Source of the DNA: Mucilaginibacter sp.
GTDB taxonomy: Bacteria > Bacteroidota > Bacteroidia > Sphingobacteriales > Sphingobacteriaceae
Assembly: GCA_028288085.1 (NCBI GenBank)
Contig: JAQBOK010000202.1
Coordinates: forward strand, 1-45,963
Length of the DNA stretch: 45,963 nucleotides
Reading direction: 5' to 3'
Shown here: positions 41,603 through 45,963 of the stretch, piece after piece
How the letters are laid out: every line of letters starts with the position of its first letter
Position numbering within the stretch: the first letter of the stretch is position 1
Position numbers and translations under genes: made by a program
The notes under the pieces: generated by a model
Databases searched by the model: none
What the model was told of the DNA's origin: nothing
The model's input: the letters and a program-made list of their open reading frames with translations, nothing else

Positions 41603-42400
41603 ATGATCCCATTGATTATTATCACACTTATTGCCCTTGGCGCTTATTTTTTGCTGCGAAAAAAGCCTGGTGATCTGCCAGCAAAAGATAAGCAGTTGTC
41701 TGAATCTTATAAAACGCTGCTCAATGAGCATGTGGACTATTATCAAAAGTTGAGCGACTCCGATAAAGCAAGATTTGAAACAATGATCCGGAACTTTTTA
41801 CAATATGTTCGTATCGAAGGTGTAGGCATCGAAGTAACAGAACTGGACAGGGTATTGGTAGCCGCCAGTGGGGTGATCCCTATCTTCGGCTTCCATGATT
41901 GGAAATATAAAAACCTGACCAACGTGATCTTGTACCCGGATACCTTTGATCAGGAATTTCAGTTTGAAGGAGAAAACCGCAATATTTTAGGTATGGTTGG
42001 TTCTGGTTACATGAATGGCCAGATGCTGCTATCACGCGCTGCGCTGGTTAAAGGATTTTCAAGTTCATCCGGCAAAGGAAATACCGCTATTCATGAGTTT
42101 GTACACCTGCTTGATAAGGCTGACGGTGCCTCGGATGGCATTCCGGAAAGCCTGATGGTTCATGAGTATACTGTCCCGTGGCTCAAAATGATGCACCAGG
42201 AAATGCACCGTATCGAAACAGGCAAATCAGACATTAATCCTTACGCACTAACTAATGAAGCGGAATTTTTGGCAGTAGCTGCAGAATATTTTTTTGAAAA
42301 GCCTGACCAGTTACAGCAGAAACATCCTGAACTATACCTGCAACTCAGCCAGATATTTGGTCAAGATCCCGCTGAATCAGCATATTACAAATATGAGTGA
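41603..42400 (+). CDS. MtfA-like zinc metallopeptidase (M90)
   Basis: The 265-residue protein has an N-terminal membrane helix (MIPLIIITLIALGAYFLLRKK). The peptidase has the zinc motif HEFVH at His164-Glu165-His168 in TAIHEFVHLLDKADG, the third-ligand region NEAEFLAVAAEYFFE and the family's FGFHDWKYKNLTNVILYP. E. coli MtfA, which binds the glucose regulator Mlc, also has 265 residues. The start is set at 41603 because a longer frame from a GTG (41324) adds 93 residues of no known type. Stop is followed by a hairpin and nine-base repeats. Confidence 0.88.
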   Translation: MIPLIIITLIALGAYFLLRKKPGDLPAKDKQLSESYKTLLNEHVDYYQKLSDSDKARFETMIRNFLQYVRIEGVGIEVTELDRVLVAASGVIPIFGFHDWKYKNLTNVILYPDTFDQEFQFEGENRNILGMVGSGYMNGQMLLSRAALVKGFSSSSGKGNTAIHEFVHLLDKADGASDGIPESLMVHEYTVPWLKMMHQEMHRIETGKSDINPYALTNEAEFLAVAAEYFFEKPDQLQQKHPELYLQLSQIFGQDPAESAYYKYE

Positions 42401-42863
42401 TTTTTTTTACCATGTTCACGCTTTTTTCGTGAACACCGTGAACACCGTGAACAACCATGAACATCTGATAATCATGAATTTACAACATTGAAATTACAGA
42501 AACCACATAACTATCTGCAAAACAGCTGCTTATCATTACAGGGCGACCAGATGTAAACGCAAGACAATCAATTGGTTAAAGAATTGCGTTGGTTTATACT
42601 GTTTGTACCGATGAAATTATTTTCAATTAATCCCCAAAACCGCTTGTCAAATAGGGAAAGAATGCATGTACATAAAAGTTTATGACCCCCAATACTAAAC
42701 CGGTATATCCTACCGTTCACATCCTGAACATATTATACCACAGACCGACTATGCTGATGGGGCAATAAGGCATTTGAAATCAGTAGGTTAGTATGCGTGC
42801 ATCTTAGCTAAAATCCAAAATGGCGGCTCAAATTGTTATAAAGACTAAAGAAGAAAAACAAGC
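42401..42863. other. 463-base intergenic region with hairpin and nine-base repeats
   Basis: Besides the hairpin and repeats at 42413-42473 there is an inverted pair aacgcaa (42556-42562)/ttgcgtt (42584-42590). No ORF of note and no promoter box near lpxA were found; an A-rich aaagaagaaaa precedes its ATG. Confidence 0.5.
42413..42473. repeat. Hairpin and direct repeats of cgtgaacac
   Basis: tgttcacg (42413-42420) and cgtgaaca (42428-42435) form a perfect hairpin around a T-rich loop. Then cgtgaacac, cgtgaacac, cgtgaacaa and a diverged catgaacat follow in tandem. The hairpin could end mtfA. Confidence 0.65.
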
Positions 42864-43646
42864 ATGATACAACCTTTAGCATACATACATCCGCAGGCTA
42901 AAATAGCCCACAATGTTACTATTGAGCCTTTTGTAGTTATTCACAAAGATGTTGAGATTGGTGAGGGTACGTGGATTGGTTCCAATGTTACTATAATGGA
43001 TGGCACTCGCATCGGGAAAAACTGTCGTATTTATCCGGGAGCGGTTATATCCGCACCGCCGCAGGACCTTAAATACCGTGGCGAGGCAAGTACCGTTACT
43101 ATTGGTGATAATACCACTATCCGCGAATGTGTTACCCTTAACCGGGGTACAGCGCTGGATAAAAACACCACTACCATAGGTAGCAATTGCCTGTTGATGG
43201 CTTATGTACACGTGGCGCACGATTGCGTAATAGGCAATAATGTGATTATAGCCAACTCGGTGCAGCTGGCCGGGCATATCAATGTTTATGATTATGCTTA
43301 TATCGGGGGCACCTCGGCAATTCATCAGTTTGTCGAAATCGGAACACACAGTATGGTTTCCGGCGGGTCGCTGGTTCGTAAAGACGTTCCCCCATATACT
43401 AAGGCAGGTCGCGAGCCATTGTCTTATATCGGTATAAATTCCGTTGGATTACGCCGCAGGGCATATTCTGCTGCAACTATGAATGAGATACAGGAGATTT
43501 ATCGTATCATTTTCCTCAAAAAATATAATGTTAGCAAAGCGCTGGATATTATCGAAGTCGAATTTGCTCCCACTGTGGAAAGGGATGAGATCATCAATTT
43601 TGTCTCGAACTCGCAACGTGGTATCATGAAGGGGTTCGGTATATAA
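42864..43646 (+). CDS. lpxA: UDP-N-acetylglucosamine acyltransferase
   Basis: The 260-residue left-handed beta-helix enzyme adds a 3-hydroxyacyl chain to UDP-GlcNAc, the first lipid A step. Hexapeptide repeats run from YIHPQAKIAHNVTIEPFVVI to IGTHSMVSGGSLV. The catalytic His119 is in AYVHVAHDCVIG and the C-terminal helices contain GINSVGLRRRAYS and EIQEIYRIIFLKKYN. It is a full-length family member. In most Bacteroidota lpxA follows lpxD and the lpxC-fabZ fusion; here it has neither. It may be an additional copy or a displaced one. It stands alone next to decayed mobile DNA. Confidence 0.93.
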   Translation: MIQPLAYIHPQAKIAHNVTIEPFVVIHKDVEIGEGTWIGSNVTIMDGTRIGKNCRIYPGAVISAPPQDLKYRGEASTVTIGDNTTIRECVTLNRGTALDKNTTTIGSNCLLMAYVHVAHDCVIGNNVIIANSVQLAGHINVYDYAYIGGTSAIHQFVEIGTHSMVSGGSLVRKDVPPYTKAGREPLSYIGINSVGLRRRAYSAATMNEIQEIYRIIFLKKYNVSKALDIIEVEFAPTVERDEIINFVSNSQRGIMKGFGI

Positions 43647-43786
43647 TATTTGTGCAAGTCGTTTGTGATTGATAGCTCATGGTATTTCTTTTTATGCTAA
43701 TGGCTATAAACTATCAACCACCTGATTTCGGCATGCGGATTATGTCATTCCGAAACACTCTGAGCAATATTAATTCTTGATCCTCG

Positions 43787-44551
43787 CTACCGCAAGCGTC
43801 CCGGCTTGTGACCCGCATGCTTGGTAGCCAATTTAGGGTAAACAATTTGCCTATTAAGTTAGCAACTGTTTTAAGTACAAGCCAGTTGCTCAAAGAAAGG
43901 TAAAAATCGTTTTAATCAATAATAACTTTAACCAATCCCTTTATGCTGCAATAATCCCTTGCACTGCTGTATAAATATTCGTGATCGTTTTCAACAAAAC
44001 CTGCTTCTACAGGATTATTGTGTGTATAATTAATTTTTTGCTGTATCACATTTGGGCTCCATAGTTCAATCGGATTATTGTGCTGTTGCCAAAATTGGTT
44101 CTTTGTATTATTTGAATTAGTTGCGGCAGCTTTTTTAAAAGAATTTAACAACCATTCATGTCTGCTTTCCTGCATGTTTTCTGCTATCAGCTTTAGTAGT
44201 TTTTTGAAGTGAATGATTTAAATCTCTTATCAATTCCTCTGGTTTTTGAATAGTTGATCTGAAAACTAAATGGATATGGCTTGACATAATACACCATGCA
44301 TAAATTTCCATGCTTTTTTCATCAACGCTATGGTTTAAGTTTTCAACTATACAATCAAAATAAATCCGTCTTACAAACACATCGACCCAAAATACGGTTG
44401 CAAAACTTACAAAATATAAACCTTCCGGGTTATGGAATTTATAATTACGACTCCTATTTTAAAAATACAAAATGGGATTGTATTATAAATATCATACTTT
44501 GCTTACGGTTTACTAATCATACGTGCCACAAGCCGGGGACGCTTGCGACAG
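43787..44551. mobile_element. Degenerate REP-associated transposase unit with inverted REP-like ends
   Basis: About 29 bases at 43787-43815 and at 44522-44551 are inverted copies with a few mismatches. Each contains its own hairpin (caagc/gcttg). They bracket the broken transposase gene, the layout of a REP/RAYT unit. Confidence 0.75.
43912..44455 (-). pseudogene. REP-associated tyrosine transposase (RAYT), start lost and frameshifted
   Basis: The 5' part reads NYKFHNPEGLYFVSFATVFW, then VFVRRIYFDCIVENLNHSVD and AWCIMSSHIHLVF, the typical start and His-hydrophobic-His (HIHLVF) motif of Y1 transposases. The usual initiator would be at 44453-44455, where the codon is AGG rather than ATG (RSRNYKF for MSRNYKF). 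At about 44185 the frame shifts by one base, and a second frame continues ENMQESRHEWLLNSFKK and HNNPIELWSPNVIQQKINYTHNNPVEAGFV. The sum is a full-length RAYT of about 180 residues, with two inactivating changes. Confidence 0.85.
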
Positions 44552-44713
44552 CTTGGGGAACCAGGATTGGACATTTACCAAACAGATTGTAAAACGTGCC
44601 CGCTAACGCGGTTAATTTTAAACTGCTGCTGGCTTTGGGCTACGCTTCGGGCACATATTTTATTGATGAAGTATTGGCAAAGGTCGTTGATCCTGCCGGT
44701 TTCCAAAAACTGA

Positions 44714-44721
44714 TATATTTG
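44714..44721 (+). promoter_or_regulatory. -7 box for the GH10 gene
   Basis: tatatttg matches TAnnTTTG, 18 bases before the ATG at 44740. It supports the shorter start. Confidence 0.5.
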
Positions 44722-44739
44722 TTAATACTAAGATATCCT

Positions 44740-45807
44740 ATGAAAAAATACACTAGTCTGTTGATCGTGGTTGTCACCATTATTTGTGCATGCTCCTCAA
44801 AAAAAGGACAGGTTACACCGACAGTCCCTGATACAACTGCTTCAAAAGGCCTGTATACTTACGCTAATTTCCCGGTTGGCGCATCTATTAATGTCGACCT
44901 GCTAAGAAATAATGCAGTATATACCGCACTTGTTACCAAACAATACAATAGTGTTACTGCTGAAAATGCGATGAAGTTTGGATATGTGCATCCTGCTGAA
45001 AATACCTATAATTATACCGATGCAGACTACCTGGTTACATTTGCGCAGAAGACAGGTAAAAGGGTGCACGGGCATAACCTGGTATGGTATATCGGTTTGC
45101 CAGATTGGGTGACCAATTTCCAGGGTGATTCCGCTGCATGGGAACAAATGCTTAAAAGCCATATACAAAATGTAGTTACCCATTTTAAAGGAAAGGTAGT
45201 TTCATGGGATGTTGTTAACGAGGGGCTTAATGACGATGGCACACCGCGCCAAAGCATATGGGAACAACATTTGGGAACAGATTATATAGCCCGGTGTTAT
45301 CAATATGCCCATGAAGCCGATCCCGATGCGCTTTTATTTTATAACGACTACGGAAATGAGTATTCACCCTCCAAAAGGGCTGCCATAATTAACCTGGTAA
45401 ATGGCCTGAAACAACGGGGTATACCTATTGACGGGGTAGGTATCCAGATGCATACCAACAGCAACACGAGTGATCAGGATATTGCTGCTGCCATAACAGT
45501 AACTGCTGCTTCAACCGGATTAAAAATCCATGTTTCAGAGTTGGATATAGCTATGAACCCAAATAACATCCAAACTATGACTTTTACCAGTGCAGTTGCA
45601 TCTGCACAGGCCGTAAAGTATAAGGCATTGGTTAAGGTTTATAATAGCCTGCCTGCAGCTCAAAAATTTGGGATAACTACGTGGGACGTTAGCGATGCCG
45701 ATTCATGGATCGCCGGCTATTATAAGCGACCTGACTGGCCATTGCCATTCAATAATCTTTATCAGCCCAAACCTGCTTATCAGGCAATAATTGACGGGTT
45801 TAACTAA
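44740..45807 (+). CDS. GH10 endo-1,4-beta-xylanase lipoprotein
   Basis: The 355-residue enzyme cuts xylan. The lipoprotein signal peptide ends at Cys18 (TIICACSS). The GH10 barrel shows NAMKFGYVHPAENTYNYTDAD, HGHNLVWY, the acid/base Glu161 (WDVVNEGLNDDG), YNDYGNE, VGIQMHTN, the nucleophile Glu267 (IHVSELDIAM) and TTWDVSDADSW near the end. The family core is complete. An upstream GTG (44596) would place 48 odd residues before a perfect signal peptide and is rejected. It follows the REP unit and precedes another exported protein, so it may belong to a polysaccharide-use cluster continuing beyond the window. Confidence 0.96.
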   Translation: MKKYTSLLIVVVTIICACSSKKGQVTPTVPDTTASKGLYTYANFPVGASINVDLLRNNAVYTALVTKQYNSVTAENAMKFGYVHPAENTYNYTDADYLVTFAQKTGKRVHGHNLVWYIGLPDWVTNFQGDSAAWEQMLKSHIQNVVTHFKGKVVSWDVVNEGLNDDGTPRQSIWEQHLGTDYIARCYQYAHEADPDALLFYNDYGNEYSPSKRAAIINLVNGLKQRGIPIDGVGIQMHTNSNTSDQDIAAAITVTAASTGLKIHVSELDIAMNPNNIQTMTFTSAVASAQAVKYKALVKVYNSLPAAQKFGITTWDVSDADSWIAGYYKRPDWPLPFNNLYQPKPAYQAIIDGFN

Positions 45808-45869
45808 ACGGATATCTTTAAGATGCACCTGATAAAACAGGACGGATCTTTAACTACGCCTGTAGAATA

Positions 45870-45963
45870 ATGGGACTATTCTTAGTTATATTATTTCTTT
45901 CTATGCCAGATGCCTATAGTCAGGCAACAGTGGATAGCATCCGCCTAAACCAGTATCCCCCAA
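45870..45963 (+). CDS. Start of an exported protein, cut by the window edge
   Basis: The ATG at 45870 opens a frame with a signal peptide (MGLFLVILFLSMPDAYSQ) followed by ATVDSIRLNQYPP and then the edge. The next gene after a xylanase is often a related hydrolase or binding protein, but 31 residues are not enough to say. It is 62 bases downstream of the GH10 gene on the same strand. Confidence 0.65.
   Translation, partial: MGLFLVILFLSMPDAYSQATVDSIRLNQYPP

Noticed and set aside
44596..44739. 48-residue N-terminal extension of the xylanase
   Set aside because: It would bury a perfect lipoprotein signal peptide; a promoter box lies inside it.

Overview
The window comes from a chromosome of the Bacteroidota, most likely the Sphingobacteriaceae (Mucilaginibacter/Pedobacter type). 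The evidence is AT-rich intergenic DNA, TAnnTTTG promoter boxes in place of E. coli-type promoters, family-specific proteins (OstA-like protein, Reg_prop/7TM hybrid-type kinases, DUF1835, GHL10, futalosine-pathway menaquinone genes) and weak ribosome binding sites. Most of the window is housekeeping chromosome. The accessory parts are a kinase cluster (11.3-17.3 kb), an IS982 relic (20 kb), and the last 6 kb.

Layout. 1-9.4 kb: end of an endonuclease/exonuclease/phosphatase protein, cysS, a secreted tandem NTF2-like protein, surA-moxR on the minus strand, then a small protein of unknown function (possible DNA polymerase III psi-like fold) followed at once by rdgB, and the large OstA-like envelope protein. 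9.4-11.2 kb: tilS and a small membrane protein, divergent from ostA. 11.3-17.3 kb: three paralogous histidine kinase genes in tandem (the first gutted by an internal deletion), a lone receiver, and a receiver-adenylate cyclase. 17.3-25.4 kb: YitT and HD-domain proteins, a 2-oxoglutarate oxygenase, a broken IS982 transposase, hflX, mqnB-mqnD (both carrying heptamer repeats inside the genes), a 6-pyruvoyl-tetrahydropterin synthase with folE, and fabD.

25.4-36.2 kb: a 1263-residue NtrY-like kinase, a coiled-coil membrane protein, a GHL10 lipid/sugar hydrolase-like protein, a DUF1835 protein, lpxH and prfA. 35.2-39.8 kb: an apbE-like flavin transferase, two small proteins, an outer-membrane beta-barrel protein and an OmpR/histidine kinase pair that form one plus-strand block. 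39.9-40.1 kb holds an RNA-like locus with a perfect tRNA acceptor stem and T arm but no D or anticodon arm, followed by a strong terminator. 40.2-46 kb: a collagen-like lipoprotein, an MtfA-type peptidase, a stand-alone lpxA, a decayed REP-associated transposase between inverted REP-like repeats, a GH10 xylanase lipoprotein and the start of another exported protein.

The most interesting points are the tRNA-like RNA candidate, the heptamer repeats whose orientation fits the one coding strand that has no stop codons, the kinase cluster feeding a cAMP output, the psi-like protein, and start codons that lie 3-8 bases after promoter boxes, which points to leaderless mRNAs. All names rest on reading motifs by eye; no database search was run.
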